DNA of 41,182 bases. Origin: Verrucomicrobiales bacterium (GTDB taxonomy: Bacteria; Verrucomicrobiota; Verrucomicrobiia; Verrucomicrobiales; DEV007). Location: assembly GCA_028281705.1 (NCBI GenBank), contig JANQJH010000529.1, positions 1-41,182 on the forward strand, given 5' to 3'. The first letter of the stretch is position 1. The number at the start of each line of letters is the position of its first letter. The translations under genes were made by a program, and so were the position numbers. Under the pieces are notes generated by a model. That model saw only the letters and a list, made by a program, of their open reading frames with translations, did not search any database and was not told the origin of the DNA. Of the stretch, positions 8,230 through 17,311 are shown piece by piece.

Positions 8230-9384
8230 TCAGCGCGGTTGTTGGCCTTCATCGCTATCAAAGGGCTGGAATCGCTCGACCCGCCAGAAGGCGCGTGTTC
8301 TGGTCCGGGCGTGATCCACGGAGAAGAGGACGGACTCATGCTGGACGGCGCGATGCTCATAGATTTGTTTCCAGGTACAGAGGTTGGAGGATTCCAGGAT
8401 GACGTAGTTCCACCCTGGCAGAGTATCGAAACCAACGTGCCAGTGTTTCAACGCGGCTTCGACGGCGACGATCGGTTGGGCGGCGATGGCTTCTCTCCAT
8501 AGGCGATAGCTTTGGATATCGACCGCGCCCGCGGTGCCGTAGGCAGATTCGAGGGTGTTCATCATGTCGTTGAAGGCGGGGACACTGGGCCAGGTGGTGC
8601 TCGTTCCGATGTCGGCTTCGAGGCCACAGCGGACTTGGGCTGCGGTGATGTTGCTGCGCTCCCAGGTCACCCCGTTGTCGATTGAGGAAAAGGTATCGCG
8701 ATCAAAGGGCATGAGGGTAATTCCCGTGAGATGGAGAGCGACGGCGTCGAACCAGGCGTCGCGTTCGGCGCTGCTGGACCAGCCGATGGACCCGGGAAAG
8801 TTATCAAACCAAACGGGGAGATCGGCGTAGACGGGGAAGGTTGGGAGACCCGCGTTCGTCAAGTATTGCCTCACGTCGGCGAAGGTGTCGCGGAGGTGAT
8901 TCAGATGATCGCGTTTCTCGAGAGGCGTGAGCGAGGACCAGTTGCTCAGGCCCTGGGGTTCGATGTCGAGATGGAGGGCGTCGAACTTCTCGGGGATGGT
9001 CCGGCCTGGAAGGTCGTTGAAGTCGAGGAGGCGCGTTTGGATGCGGTCGAGCAGCTGGCTGCGATTGGCCGGGAAGATCCAGGTGTTTTCCGAGAGGAGC
9101 AGTTGTGACTGGATTCCCGCATCCTGTAGCCGCTCATTCCATGCGGCGATGGTATTGGGCTCGGAGATGGGTCGATTGCCGTAGCTTCCGTAGAGCCGCC
9201 GGACGCCGTGCTTTTTGATGAAGAGGACGGTGAGCGTTTCCTGAACGGTGTTTCCCACGATGTTGTCCGAGCCGTAGGGGCTGGATGAATTGCGCCAGAA
9301 CCAGAGACCGCGATGTTTGGCCGCCCCCAGCGGGCCGGGCGCCAACAGGGCCGCGAGCACGGTGGTGAGGAGAAATCTTTTCAT
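8230..9384 (-). CDS. Secreted TIM-barrel-like protein with C-terminal adhesion-type domain
   Basis: A signal peptide (residues 1-21, ending around 'GPLGAA') begins this 384-residue protein. The body contains beta/alpha elements suggestive of a glycoside-hydrolase-like barrel: 'HRGLWFWRN', 'FDALHLDIEPQG' (with adjacent acidic residues at the end of a strand), 'FPVYADLPVW', and 'GITLMPFDRD'. The last ~50 residues ('NYVILESSNLCTWKQIYEH ... FWRVERF') match the short C-terminal domain seen on many secreted verrucomicrobial proteins. I did not recognise a specific glycosidase family or prove a catalytic pair. It is divergent from the cytochrome gene at 9493 with a 108-nt shared upstream region. Confidence 0.7.
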   Translation of the reverse strand: MKRFLLTTVLAALLAPGPLGAAKHRGLWFWRNSSSPYGSDNIVGNTVQETLTVLFIKKHGVRRLYGSYGNRPISEPNTIAAWNERLQDAGIQSQLLLSENTWIFPANRSQLLDRIQTRLLDFNDLPGRTIPEKFDALHLDIEPQGLSNWSSLTPLEKRDHLNHLRDTFADVRQYLTNAGLPTFPVYADLPVWFDNFPGSIGWSSSAERDAWFDAVALHLTGITLMPFDRDTFSSIDNGVTWERSNITAAQVRCGLEADIGTSTTWPSVPAFNDMMNTLESAYGTAGAVDIQSYRLWREAIAAQPIVAVEAALKHWHVGFDTLPGWNYVILESSNLCTWKQIYEHRAVQHESVLFSVDHARTRTRAFWRVERFQPFDSDEGQQPR

Positions 9385-9492
9385 GATCCTGAGAACGCAT
9401 CTCCGGTCTCAAAGGTACATCTGGGGCCCGGGAGAGATGAGGAAAATTCCGCGTCATCCTTTTCGGCCCACGGTTGGTAAGGCCGTCTCCCC

Positions 9493-11820
9493 ATGGAATC
9501 TCGCCGACTTTCTCTCGTCCTGCTCGTGTGGCTCATGGCGTACTCTCCGGTAGCTCGGGCGGCAGAGCCGTCTACCGTCCTGTCGGGGGCCGCCATCTAC
9601 CGCAATCAGTGTGCCGAGTGCCATGGGCCAAAGGGCGAAGGTGTCGAGGGCGAGTATGATGAGCCGCTTTATGGCGATCGCACGGTGGCCAAGCTGGCGA
9701 AGCTGATCCACAAGACGATGCCGGAGGACGAGCCCGAACTCTGCGTCGACGCCGACGCTGAACGGGTCGCGCGCTACATTCACGGGGCCTTTTATTCGGA
9801 AGAGGCGCGGGCCCGCAATCGTCCGGCCCGGGTGGAACTGGCGCGTCTGACGGCGGGTCAGTTCGAGCAATCGGTGGCCAGTCTGGTGGCGGGTTTTCGA
9901 ACGAATTCGAGTGCGGTGGGGGAGGCGCGTGGTCTCAGTGCGGATTATTACGATGACCGGCGTCCCAATCGGAAGAAGCGGCGAATCGAGCGAGTGGATC
10001 CGGAGATCCGGTTTCAGTTTGGAGAGAAGAGTCCCGATCCGGAAAAGATTGAAGCCGAGGCTTTCGCCATTCAATGGCGGGGGGCTCTCCTGGTGGAGAC
10101 CACGGGCGAATACGAGTTTTGTGTGAGGACAGAGAATGGATTTAATCTCTACGTCAATGAAAACTCTGACAAAGCCACGATCGACGGGTGGGTCAGTTCC
10201 GGGGAGCTGCGGGAGCATCGGACGAGTCTGAAGTTGTTAGGCGGGCACGCCTACCCGATTCGGCTGGAGTACTTCAAGTACAAGGAGAAGTCGGCCTCCA
10301 TCGAGTTGAGGTGGACCCCGCCGGGAGGGGTGGAGAGCGTCATTCCACTATCCTCGTTGGCTCCAGTTCGCGTGGCCCCGGTCATGGTGGTGACGACGCC
10401 CTTTCCTCCGGACGACCGGAGCATGGGCTACGAGCGAGGCACGGCGGTGTCCAAGGCGTGGCATGAGTCGACCACGGCGGCGGCGGTGGAGGTGGCGGAT
10501 CATGTGGCGACCCATCTCGAAGATTTGGCCGGGGGCGACCCCCGGAAGGATGCCGAGGCTTATCGCGAGGCGGCGCGAGCGTTTTCTCGCAGATTGGTCG
10601 AGAGAGCATTTCGCCGGCCCTTGTCCGAGGAGGAGCGGGGATTCTACGTTGATGATCGGTTTGAGGGTGGGATCAAACCAGAGATCGCCGTCAAGCGGGT
10701 AGTCATCCTGGCATTGACCTCGCCGCGCTTCCTCTATCCGGAACTCCTGGGGAGTGGCGGAGACGCCCATGGGGTCGTGTCCCGCCTGGCCTTGGGCTTG
10801 AGGGACACCCTGCCGACGGAGGCTCTGCGCCGCGTGGCGCAAGAGGGCCGGCTGCGCGACGGCGACCGGGATCAGGTGCGGAGCCTGGCTCGCGAGATGC
10901 TTGATCATCCCCAGACGCGGTTGAAGCTGCGCGGTTTTTTTGACCACTGGCTTCATCTTGACGACGAACATGATCTGGCCAAGGACCCCGATCTTTATCC
11001 GAATTTTGACCGGCGGACGATGGCCGATTTCCGGCGATCCTTGAATCTCTTCATTGACGATATTGTGTGGAGCGAAGCTTCGGATTACCGCGAACTCCTA
11101 TTGGCCGATCACCTCTACTTGAATGGGAGGCTGGCTGATTTTTTGGGGCATGGGACCTTTGACGATGGGCGCTTTCGCAAAGTTTCCTTTGATCCGCGGG
11201 CGCGCGCGGGGGTGCTGACGCATCCCTATCTGCTGGCGCGCTTTGCCTATCATCGTTCCACCTCGCCGATCCATCGGGGCGTGTTCGTTACTCGGAATGT
11301 GCTAGGGAGATCATTGAAACCGCCACCCGAGGCGGTGCAGTTTGAAGAGAGCCGGTTTGATCCCGATTTGACGATGCGTGAGAAGGTGACGGAGATGACC
11401 AAGGCGGAGTCGTGCATGAGCTGTCATTCCATGATCAATCCGCTGGGATTCAGCCTGGAGCATTTTGATGCTGTGGGTCGATTTCGCTTTGCGGAGAAGG
11501 AGCGCGAGATCGATGCGGCGAGCGAGTTTCAGACGCATGGGGGGACGGCGATTGCGATCCGAGGAGCGCGCGATGTGGCGCGTCATGCGGCGACGAGCGT
11601 GATGGCTCAGCGAGGGTTTATCCAGCATCTGTTCGAGCACCTCATCAAGCAGCCGGTGAATGCCTATGGTCCGGAGACGCTGGACCAGCTCCACAAGGCC
11701 TTTGTCTCCCAGGATTACCATATTCAGAATTTGGTGGTCGAGATTGTCACCTTGGCTGCTTTACATCAGTATCAACCAACCGAGCTTAGAGATCATGAAC
11801 ACGAGAAGGCTGAATCGTAG
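9493..11820 (+). CDS. Secreted PSCyt1-type cytochrome c with PA14 and DUF1592/1588/1585 domains
   Basis: This 775-residue protein has a signal peptide (about residues 1-23) and an N-terminal haem site CAECH (Cys40, Cys43, His44). A PA14-like beta-sandwich follows at about 145-290 ('LSADYYDD', '[17 protein letters not shown]', '[12 protein letters not shown]', 'IELRWTPPG'). The C-terminal half carries the Planctomycete/Verrucomicrobia domains: '[20 protein letters not shown]', 'FFDHWLHLD', '[12 protein letters not shown]', '[14 protein letters not shown]', and a second haem-type motif CMSCH (Cys641, Cys644, His645) followed by '[18 protein letters not shown]'. These proteins are thought to act in the periplasm or on the surface with the paired DUF1552 protein, possibly in oxidation of polymers; the substrate is unknown. 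It overlaps the DUF1552 gene by 26 nt. Confidence 0.93.
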   Translation: MESRRLSLVLLVWLMAYSPVARAAEPSTVLSGAAIYRNQCAECHGPKGEGVEGEYDEPLYGDRTVAKLAKLIHKTMPEDEPELCVDADAERVARYIHGAFYSEEARARNRPARVELARLTAGQFEQSVASLVAGFRTNSSAVGEARGLSADYYDDRRPNRKKRRIERVDPEIRFQFGEKSPDPEKIEAEAFAIQWRGALLVETTGEYEFCVRTENGFNLYVNENSDKATIDGWVSSGELREHRTSLKLLGGHAYPIRLEYFKYKEKSASIELRWTPPGGVESVIPLSSLAPVRVAPVMVVTTPFPPDDRSMGYERGTAVSKAWHESTTAAAVEVADHVATHLEDLAGGDPRKDAEAYREAARAFSRRLVERAFRRPLSEEERGFYVDDRFEGGIKPEIAVKRVVILALTSPRFLYPELLGSGGDAHGVVSRLALGLRDTLPTEALRRVAQEGRLRDGDRDQVRSLAREMLDHPQTRLKLRGFFDHWLHLDDEHDLAKDPDLYPNFDRRTMADFRRSLNLFIDDIVWSEASDYRELLLADHLYLNGRLADFLGHGTFDDGRFRKVSFDPRARAGVLTHPYLLARFAYHRSTSPIHRGVFVTRNVLGRSLKPPPEAVQFEESRFDPDLTMREKVTEMTKAESCMSCHSMINPLGFSLEHFDAVGRFRFAEKEREIDAASEFQTHGGTAIAIRGARDVARHAATSVMAQRGFIQHLFEHLIKQPVNAYGPETLDQLHKAFVSQDYHIQNLVVEIVTLAALHQYQPTELRDHEHEKAES

Positions 11821-13132
11821 GAACTTTGTCCGTGACTTGGGATTGTCGGCCGCGTCCCTCCCGTTTTTTGCCGGCCTGCCGAGCCTTCGTGCCGGAGCGG
11901 GATCCTCACTCGCCCCTGGCTGCCGGAAGCAGCGTCTGGTGATCATGATCAGCCCGAATGGGACCGTGCCTCCGGCTTTCTGGCCGGACGAAGAGGGGAC
12001 GGATTTCAAGTTGAAGACGATCCTGCAGCCCTTGGAGGCGCATCGCGACCAGATGCTCATCTTGCACGGCTTGGCCAACAAGGTCCGCGGAGATGGCGAT
12101 AGCCACATGCGAGGGATGAGTTGTCTTCTGACGGGGAAAGAGCTTTTTCCGGGAAACATCCAGGGCGGTTCTCACACTCCTGCAGGCTGGTGCAGCGGGA
12201 TTTCGATCGATCAGGAGTTGAAGAACTTCTTTCAGAGCCGGGAGGAGACGCGAACGCGATTCGGTTCGCTGGAGTTTGGCGTTGGCGTGCCCGACCGGGC
12301 GGATCCCTGGACGCGGATGGTTTACGCGGGGCCGAACAAACCGGTGGGGGCCATCGACGATCCCTATCAAATGTTCGAAAAGCTCTATGGGCAAGTGAAG
12401 GACAAGGAGCATCTGGGAAGCGTCCTGGACGATCTGCAGACGGATCTGAGGAAGCTGCGAAATCTGGTGAGCCCGGAAGACCGGCAGTTGCTGAAAGATC
12501 ATGCGGATTTCGTGCGCGACATGGAGATGGAGCTGAAGGCGGCGGATGAGCAGAAGCTGCATCATGCGGCTCCGGAGCTGGAGCCTGGGATTGCCGATTC
12601 GAACGACAATATTCCCGAGATCAGCCGGATGCAGATCGATCTCATGGTAAACAGTTTCGCCAATGACATGGCGAGGGTGGCCACGTTGCAGTATACGAAT
12701 TCCGTGGGCCAGGCACGCATGCGGTGGTTAGGGATCAACGAGGGGCACCATGGGCTCTCGCACGAGCCGGATGAGAATGAAGATGCCCAAGAGAAGCTGA
12801 TCAAGATCAACACCTGGTTTGCCCAACAGCTGAATCATCTCGTGACCAAGCTGGCCGAGACGCCGGAGCCCGGCGCAGACGGCAGCATGCTGGACCACAC
12901 GACCATCGTCTGGACGAACGAGCTGGGTAAGGGGAATTCGCACACGTTGAACAACATTCCCTTTGTCTTGCTGGGGAACGGCATGGGCTTCAATACCGGC
13001 CGGAGTTTGAAGTACGATCAGGTGCCGCACAATCGGCTCTGGCTCGCCATCGCCCAGGCGGCGCGGCATGAGTTGGAGACCTTTGGGAATCCCAAGTTCT
13101 GTCAGGGCGGCGCCTTGGATTTGGTCACCTGA
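11795..13132 (+). CDS. DUF1552 protein with Tat signal
   Basis: The 445-residue product begins with a twin-arginine signal ('[20 protein letters not shown]'), indicating export in folded form. The body matches DUF1552: '[20 protein letters not shown]', 'LILHGLANK', '[11 protein letters not shown]', 'SIDQEL', and a C-terminal '[22 protein letters not shown]' region reminiscent of the sulfatase-like DUF1501 relatives. The frame is open from 11660, but the ATG at 11795 is chosen because it opens directly on the Tat signal. It overlaps the end of the cytochrome gene by 26 nt, a translational coupling typical of this pair in Planctomycetes and Verrucomicrobia. Its biochemical role is unknown; it is presumed to work with the cytochrome. 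Confidence 0.92.
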   Translation: MNTRRLNRRNFVRDLGLSAASLPFFAGLPSLRAGAGSSLAPGCRKQRLVIMISPNGTVPPAFWPDEEGTDFKLKTILQPLEAHRDQMLILHGLANKVRGDGDSHMRGMSCLLTGKELFPGNIQGGSHTPAGWCSGISIDQELKNFFQSREETRTRFGSLEFGVGVPDRADPWTRMVYAGPNKPVGAIDDPYQMFEKLYGQVKDKEHLGSVLDDLQTDLRKLRNLVSPEDRQLLKDHADFVRDMEMELKAADEQKLHHAAPELEPGIADSNDNIPEISRMQIDLMVNSFANDMARVATLQYTNSVGQARMRWLGINEGHHGLSHEPDENEDAQEKLIKINTWFAQQLNHLVTKLAETPEPGADGSMLDHTTIVWTNELGKGNSHTLNNIPFVLLGNGMGFNTGRSLKYDQVPHNRLWLAIAQAARHELETFGNPKFCQGGALDLVT

Positions 13133-13229
13133 GGCTGGGACATCGCATTTTCAAGTCCGATTGGTGTGGCCTTGCCGCGTCTTGGATGCTCTCGATCTTG
13201 TCGATGGCTTTCACCGTGCGGAAAACCGT

Positions 13230-13257
13230 TTGCCAAGAGGCGTGTGTCGCGTAGGAT
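13230..13257 (+). promoter_or_regulatory. Possible sigma70-type promoter ahead of the MATE gene
   Basis: TTGCCA (13230-13235), a 16-nt spacer and TAGGAT (13252-13257) resemble a sigma70 promoter within the 277-nt gap between the DUF1552 stop and the MATE start. This is a pattern match only; the rest of that gap shows no gene I can support. Confidence 0.25.
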
Positions 13258-13409
13258 GCGCTTCGCCGATGCTCTAGGAAGCTGACATTCCGATCGCCCT
13301 CTCTCTTCTCGTGTTCGCATGATGGGCGGGATCACTTCCGTCGACGGACATCTCTCTTCGATCATGGCGGAGGCTTTGTCGTCTCTGCAGCAACTTTCTC
13401 ACTACTGGC

Positions 13410-14840
13410 ATGGAATCGACTTCAGATTCACTGACTTCACAGCAATCCTCTACCTCTCTTTCCTGGTGGGGCACCGTTCGAGCGGCGCTCTCCGGGAAAC
13501 AGCACGATTACACTTCGGGGCCTCTCAGCCGGGCCATTGTCTTGTTAGCCATTCCCATGGTCCTGGAAACCGTGATGGAGTCGCTCTTCTCCATCTGCGA
13601 TATTTTCTGGGTATCTAAGCTGGGAAGCGAAGCCACGGCGGCCGTGGGGCTCACGGAATCGGTCCTCACGCTGTATTACGCGGTGGCCATTGGCCTTTCC
13701 ATCGGCGCCACGGCCACGGTGGCGCGCCGGATTGGGGAGAAGAAGCCGGAAGCTGCCTCCAGGGCGGGTGCCCAGGCGATTTATGTGGGGATCTTCCTCG
13801 GCGTGATCACCGGCGTGATCTGTTGGGTGGCGGCTCCCAAGATCCTGGGGCTCATGGGGGCTTCTCCCGAAGTGGTGTCCATTGGGTCGGGCTACACCCG
13901 TGTGATCTTGTCGGCCAACGTCGTCATTCTGTTGTTGTTTCTCAACAACGCTATCTTTCGGGGGGCGGGTGATCCGGCACTGGCCATGCGTGCTCTGTGG
14001 TTGGGCAATGGAATCAACATCGTGCTCGACCCTTGTCTCATCTTCGGCTGGGGCCCGTTTCCAGAACTCGGATTGACCGGTGCCGCCATCGCGTCCGTCA
14101 CTGGCCGGAGTGTGGCGGTTTTCTATCAATTCTATCATTTGAGCCGGGGATCGGGGCAGTTGAAGCTTCGGGGTCCGAGCGTGTTGCCTGATTTTCCCGT
14201 GATGCGGAGACTGATCCGGGTTTCCCTGGGCGGCATTGCCCAAATGATCATCGCCACTTCAAGCTGGGTCGTCTTGATGCGGATCATGGCCAATTTCGGC
14301 AGCGTGACACTGGCGGGCTACACCATTGCCATCCGGATCATTATCTTCACCATCCTACCCAGTTGGGGACTGACCAACGCCGCGGCTACCCTGGTGGGAC
14401 AGCACTTGGGGGCCAAGATGCCGGATCGAGCGGCCCGATCGGTGTGGCTTACGGGCGTCTATAACATGATCTTCCTTGGACTGGTCATGCTGAGCTTCTT
14501 CCTCTTTGGTCACGTCTTTGTCCGCATTTTTACGACGGACGAGGAGGTGATTGCCATTGGCGTGCGTTGTCTCCACATTTTTAGCTGTGGCTACCTTTTC
14601 TTTGGCTGGGGAATGGCCTTGACCCAGGCATTCAACGGCTCGGGTGATACCATGACGCCCACTTGGCTCAACTTCATCGCCTTCTGGCTCTTTCAGATTC
14701 CCGTCGCCTGGTGGCTTGCCGTGCAGCAGGAGTGGGGGCCGAGTGGCGTCTACTGGACCGTGGTCTGCGCAGACATCTTGCTAACGGTGTTGGCAGCCGT
14801 CATGTTTCTCCGGGGGAACTGGAAGAAACGCGTTGTCTAG
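13410..14840 (+). CDS. MATE family multidrug/Na+ antiporter
   Basis: The 476-residue membrane protein has about twelve hydrophobic segments after a ~38-residue hydrophilic N-terminus. Family features include 'LAIPMVLETVMESLFSICD' in the first helix, 'VGLTESVLTLYYAVAIGLS', 'ATVARRIGEKKPEAA', 'NNAIFRGAGDPALAMR', 'GLTGAAIASVTGRS', 'TLVGQHLGAKMPDRA' and 'TQAFNGSGDTMTPTWLN'. MATE transporters export cationic drugs or metabolites using a Na+ or H+ gradient. It stands alone: the DUF1552 gene ends 277 nt upstream and the next gene is convergent. The ATG at 13410 is the only reasonable start; no ribosome-binding site is visible. Confidence 0.93.
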   Translation: MESTSDSLTSQQSSTSLSWWGTVRAALSGKQHDYTSGPLSRAIVLLAIPMVLETVMESLFSICDIFWVSKLGSEATAAVGLTESVLTLYYAVAIGLSIGATATVARRIGEKKPEAASRAGAQAIYVGIFLGVITGVICWVAAPKILGLMGASPEVVSIGSGYTRVILSANVVILLLFLNNAIFRGAGDPALAMRALWLGNGINIVLDPCLIFGWGPFPELGLTGAAIASVTGRSVAVFYQFYHLSRGSGQLKLRGPSVLPDFPVMRRLIRVSLGGIAQMIIATSSWVVLMRIMANFGSVTLAGYTIAIRIIIFTILPSWGLTNAAATLVGQHLGAKMPDRAARSVWLTGVYNMIFLGLVMLSFFLFGHVFVRIFTTDEEVIAIGVRCLHIFSCGYLFFGWGMALTQAFNGSGDTMTPTWLNFIAFWLFQIPVAWWLAVQQEWGPSGVYWTVVCADILLTVLAAVMFLRGNWKKRVV

Positions 14841-14862
14841 CCTAACAGATTGAGGGTTCGCG

Positions 14863-15519
14863 TTATTCTTTCTCTAACACCTCAATGGTGATGTCCTTGT
14901 ACCACGCCTCACTTGGTTTGCCGCTATGGATCTGCAGGCCGATGAGCCCCTCTTGTTTGATGCTCTCATCGGGTTCGGTGTAATCCACCGTCACTTCGCC
15001 GTTGAGTTTCAATTGGACTCTCTTTCCCTGGCAGCGGATCTCGTAAGTGTTCCAGTCGTCGGGCTTGACGATGCGCTTGAGCAACTCGGGATCGGCCTGG
15101 GCCAAGATCTTCCGGCGGCGGGATTCGTCATAGAGACAGCCCCAGTAGGACTGGCCCATGTCCGCCTGGTAACCGATCATTTCGTGATGATTGGGGATGC
15201 GTTCCGAGCGGATTTGGACGCCGGCATTGGGAGATTCGCCTAACAGTTTGAACTTCAGCCGCAGGACGAAGTCCTTGTAGGATTTGTCGGTGGTGAGGAA
15301 GGCGTTGTGCGGGATTTTCTCCTTCAAGGTGCCGCCGACGATGGCCCCATCCTGGATGCGGAACATCTTTTCGGTGTCGCCGTTCCAGCCTTTAAAGGTC
15401 TTCCCGTCAAAGAGTGAGACGGGCTTTTTTTTGCCGCTAGAGGCGGCTTTTTCTTCGCCGATGGAGGCCAGGGCGAGGAAGCCGAGAGCTGTGAGCATGT
15501 AGAGTGAGGCGCGAATCAT
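14863..15519 (-). CDS. Secreted DUF1080 (3-keto-disaccharide hydrolase-like) protein
   Basis: A 218-residue secreted protein with a short signal peptide (about 1-20). The concanavalin-like DUF1080 fold is recognised by 'PVSLFDGKTFKGWNG', 'FRIQDGAIVGGTL', 'FLTTDKSYKDFVLRLKFKL', 'NAGVQIRSERIPNHHEMIGYQADMG', 'WGCLYDESRRRKIL' and 'DWNTYEIRCQGKRVQLKLNGE', ending 'EGLIGLQIHSG'. Such proteins are abundant in Verrucomicrobia and Planctomycetes and some cleave 3-keto-disaccharides or glucosides. The open frame extends upstream to 15852, but the ATG at 15519 begins directly at the signal peptide. It is divergent from the BatC-like gene with a 90-nt gap. Substrate cannot be told from sequence. Confidence 0.9.
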   Translation of the reverse strand: MIRASLYMLTALGFLALASIGEEKAASSGKKKPVSLFDGKTFKGWNGDTEKMFRIQDGAIVGGTLKEKIPHNAFLTTDKSYKDFVLRLKFKLLGESPNAGVQIRSERIPNHHEMIGYQADMGQSYWGCLYDESRRRKILAQADPELLKRIVKPDDWNTYEIRCQGKRVQLKLNGEVTVDYTEPDESIKQEGLIGLQIHSGKPSEAWYKDITIEVLEKE

Positions 15520-15609
15520 GCCACGGATGATGGAAGGCCCGGTGGGTAGCGTCGAGCGCAAAGTCACCTCCCGGTTGCAGCGGGCGGGAGATCGACTAGG
15601 GTCCTTCCC

Positions 15610-16569
15610 ATGCGAAATCGCTTCCACTTTCCATGGCGCGCCCTCGGCGGATTCCTCGCGATCGGTCTTGTGATGGCGGACGGCGCTGAGGGCAATGGGG
15701 AGTCGCTCTATCTCGACAAGGAGTACCAGGCGGCCTACGAGGCCTACGACGGGCGCCTGGAGAGCGGTGCGGAGCGCCATCGGGACAAGCTGGAATACGG
15801 TGCCGGTACGGCAGCCTACAAGGCGGAGAATTATGGAGCTGCCGCCGAGCATCTCGGCCGGGCCATCTTGACCGAGGACGCGGAGCTCCGCGGAAAAGCT
15901 TACTACAATTTGGGGAACACTCTTTTTCAGTTAGGGAGGAGCAGTGAGGATCCTGAAGAAATGAAGGGTCAGTGGGAGGCGGCGATCGATCATTACGCGG
16001 AGGCGGAGAGCTTGGGTGGCTCCGTGGCCGCCAACGCGGAGTATAATCGCGAACTCGTCCAGAGGTACCTGGATGCGCTGCAAGAGCAGGAGGAGGAGGA
16101 GGATCAACAGCAGGAGCAAGGGGAAGAACAGCAGGAGAAAGAGGAAGAGCAGCAGGAGCAGGAGCAGAAACAGGAGGATCAGCAGCAAGATCAGCAAGAA
16201 GGCGAGCAGCAAGATCAGCAAGAAGGCGAGCAGCAAGAAGGCGAGCAGCAGGAAGGCAAGCAGCAACAAGAGGGGAGCGACGGAGACGAGGAATCGGAAT
16301 CATCGGGGGATCAAGCTGGGCAAGAAGAGGAGAAGGAAGGGGAGCGCTTGGGTGAGAAAGAGGGCCAGGAAGGCGATCTCAAGAGGGAGGGACAGGAGGA
16401 AGATGGAGAGAAGGGCGATGAAGTCAGCGCCTACGAACTCACGCCCGAGGGGAAGTTGAGCGAGGCGGCGGCGCGAGCTCTGCTAGAGAGCCTGGAAGGC
16501 CAGGAGGTGAAGGCTCCCTATGAGGTGCGGCGCTCCCAGCAGCGTCGAGGGGTGATTCGCAATTGGTGA
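15610..16569 (+). CDS. BatC-like TPR protein with Gln/Glu-rich tail
   Basis: The 319-residue protein has a signal peptide (about 1-27), TPR-like helical repeats at about 30-155 ('YLDKEYQAAYEAYDG', 'YGAGTAAYKAENYGAAAEHLG', 'GKAYYNLGNTLFQLG', 'AIDHYAEAESLGG'), then a very long Gln/Glu/Gly/Asp low-complexity region (about 158-270). It ends in a compact conserved-looking tail ('LSEAAARALLESLEGQEVKAPYEVRR ... IRNW'). This order matches BatC of the Bat aerotolerance gene clusters, where the tail is 'ALLDAL...VKDW'. Unlike those clusters, no batA, batB or batD is adjacent, so it is an orphan. The ATG at 15610 is followed directly by the signal peptide. Confidence 0.7.
   Translation: MRNRFHFPWRALGGFLAIGLVMADGAEGNGESLYLDKEYQAAYEAYDGRLESGAERHRDKLEYGAGTAAYKAENYGAAAEHLGRAILTEDAELRGKAYYNLGNTLFQLGRSSEDPEEMKGQWEAAIDHYAEAESLGGSVAANAEYNRELVQRYLDALQEQEEEEDQQQEQGEEQQEKEEEQQEQEQKQEDQQQDQQEGEQQDQQEGEQQEGEQQEGKQQQEGSDGDEESESSGDQAGQEEEKEGERLGEKEGQEGDLKREGQEEDGEKGDEVSAYELTPEGKLSEAAARALLESLEGQEVKAPYEVRRSQQRRGVIRNW
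16189..16266 (+). repeat. In-frame tandem repeats coding for the Gln/Glu tail
   Basis: Two perfect 24-bp units (16189-16212 and 16213-16236, coding for DQQEGEQQ) are followed by two 15-bp derivatives (16237-16251 and 16252-16266, coding for EGEQQ and EGKQQ). All unit lengths are multiples of three, so expansion or contraction keeps the frame of the BatC-like gene. Confidence 0.9.
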
Positions 16570-16705
16570 GGCGGGTGGCATGGGGTGGCCGTCTTCATGG
16601 CGGCGTCTTTCGGCGAAGTGATAGCCTTGAAGGCTGATCCTTGCCTTGGCAAACAATCGTTTCTATGGTGGTTCTGTTTGGCCATAAGGGTCTGATGCGC
16701 CGGTG

Positions 16706-16923
16706 ATGATGAAGAGATCCCTGAGTCTGAGTGTTGTCGTTCTTTTTCTGTTATCGTCTTTTGGCAGAGCGATGTGGTGATCAACGAGATTCTCTACAAT
16801 GCCCCGGATGACTTGGATCTGGAGAGGTTTCACGAGGTGATGAGGCTCTTTCGAGAGCATCTGGTCAAACGGCGCCAGTTCATTTTGGAGAACGAAGAGA
16901 TTCGGGCGCTTGATTCTCGGTGA
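16706..16923 (+). pseudogene. Remnant of a secreted lamin-tail/CotH-type gene (frameshifted, internally deleted)
   Basis: ATG at 16706 opens a 24-codon signal-peptide-like sequence ('MMKRSLSLSVVVLFLLSSF' then GRA) that stops at 16778-16780. One base of frame change restores 'DVVINEILYNAPDDLDLE' from 16771 onward, which is the characteristic start of a secreted lamin-tail domain protein right after a signal-peptidase site. The same frame then passes without a recognisable lamin-tail core into 'REHLVKRRQFILENEEIRAL', similar to the far C-terminal region of CotH-type proteins, and stops at 16921. I read this as one frameshift plus a large internal deletion. Direct translation is solid; the family assignment is from motif memory. 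It precedes the secreted ATP-grasp-type gene at 17312. Confidence 0.6.
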
Positions 16924-17016
16924 CCTTTGAGAAAACAGGGCGATGTGAGATTGCTTTGGATTGGGGGCTGGCTGGCTGCGATCGTGAGCTTTCTCGGGTT
17001 CGTAGGCGTGCTTTGG

Positions 17017-17056
17017 GAGTTTAAGTGTAAGTTTACGTTTAAGTTTAAGTTTTTTT
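17017..17056 (+). repeat. Period-6 repeat of (A)AGTTT units
   Basis: Six consecutive hexamers from 17017 to 17052 (gagttt, aagtgt, aagttt, acgttt, aagttt, aagttt) run into a T tract. The same GTGTAAGTTTAAGTT core recurs at about 37992-38006, in another intergenic gap. Confidence 0.75.
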
Positions 17057-17202
17057 GCGGATATTGGGATCGTCTTGCCTGACTGATTGGTGGTGCGCTT
17101 GGACATGACGAGCAAGGGGGGCGCCGAAGAAGTGGCGTGTACCAGATGGGTATTCACTTCATGGATCTCGGCGAGATGGGTTTAAAAAACAACCCATTGA
17201 TG

Positions 17203-17230
17203 TTGACGAACATCTTCGACATTGTAGTAT
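17203..17230 (+). promoter_or_regulatory. Candidate sigma70 promoter of the secreted ATP-grasp-type gene
   Basis: TTGACG (17203-17208), 16-nt spacer, TAGTAT (17225-17230). The -35 box matches five of six consensus bases and the -10 box four of six. The start codon of the next gene lies 82 nt downstream of the -10 box. Confidence 0.4.
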
Positions 17231-17311
17231 TCGAGTTGATCTGCGATTATTCTGTTTCCACCTCCCGGAAAAGGCGTCGTCTGCGGATCCGTTAAGTCAG
17301 CCACCAAGATC

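Larger units (their letters stand above)
16570..17311. other. Eroded intergenic stretch with gene remnant, hexamer repeat and hairpin
   Basis: About 740 nt without an intact gene. It holds the decayed lamin-tail-type gene (16706-16923), a period-6 repeat (17017-17056), and a 7-bp inverted repeat ATGGGTT/AACCCAT (17176-17182 and 17191-17197, 8-nt loop). A short open stretch at about 16940-17080 could code for a membrane-helix-like peptide ending in alternating Lys/Phe from the hexamer repeat, but it has no convincing start and I do not call it a gene. A candidate promoter for the downstream gene is listed separately. Confidence 0.6.

Noticed and set aside
15931-16269. A poly-leucine minus-strand frame
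   Set aside because: It is the complement of the Gln/Glu-rich repeats of the BatC-like gene (CAG/GAG read backwards gives Leu codons).
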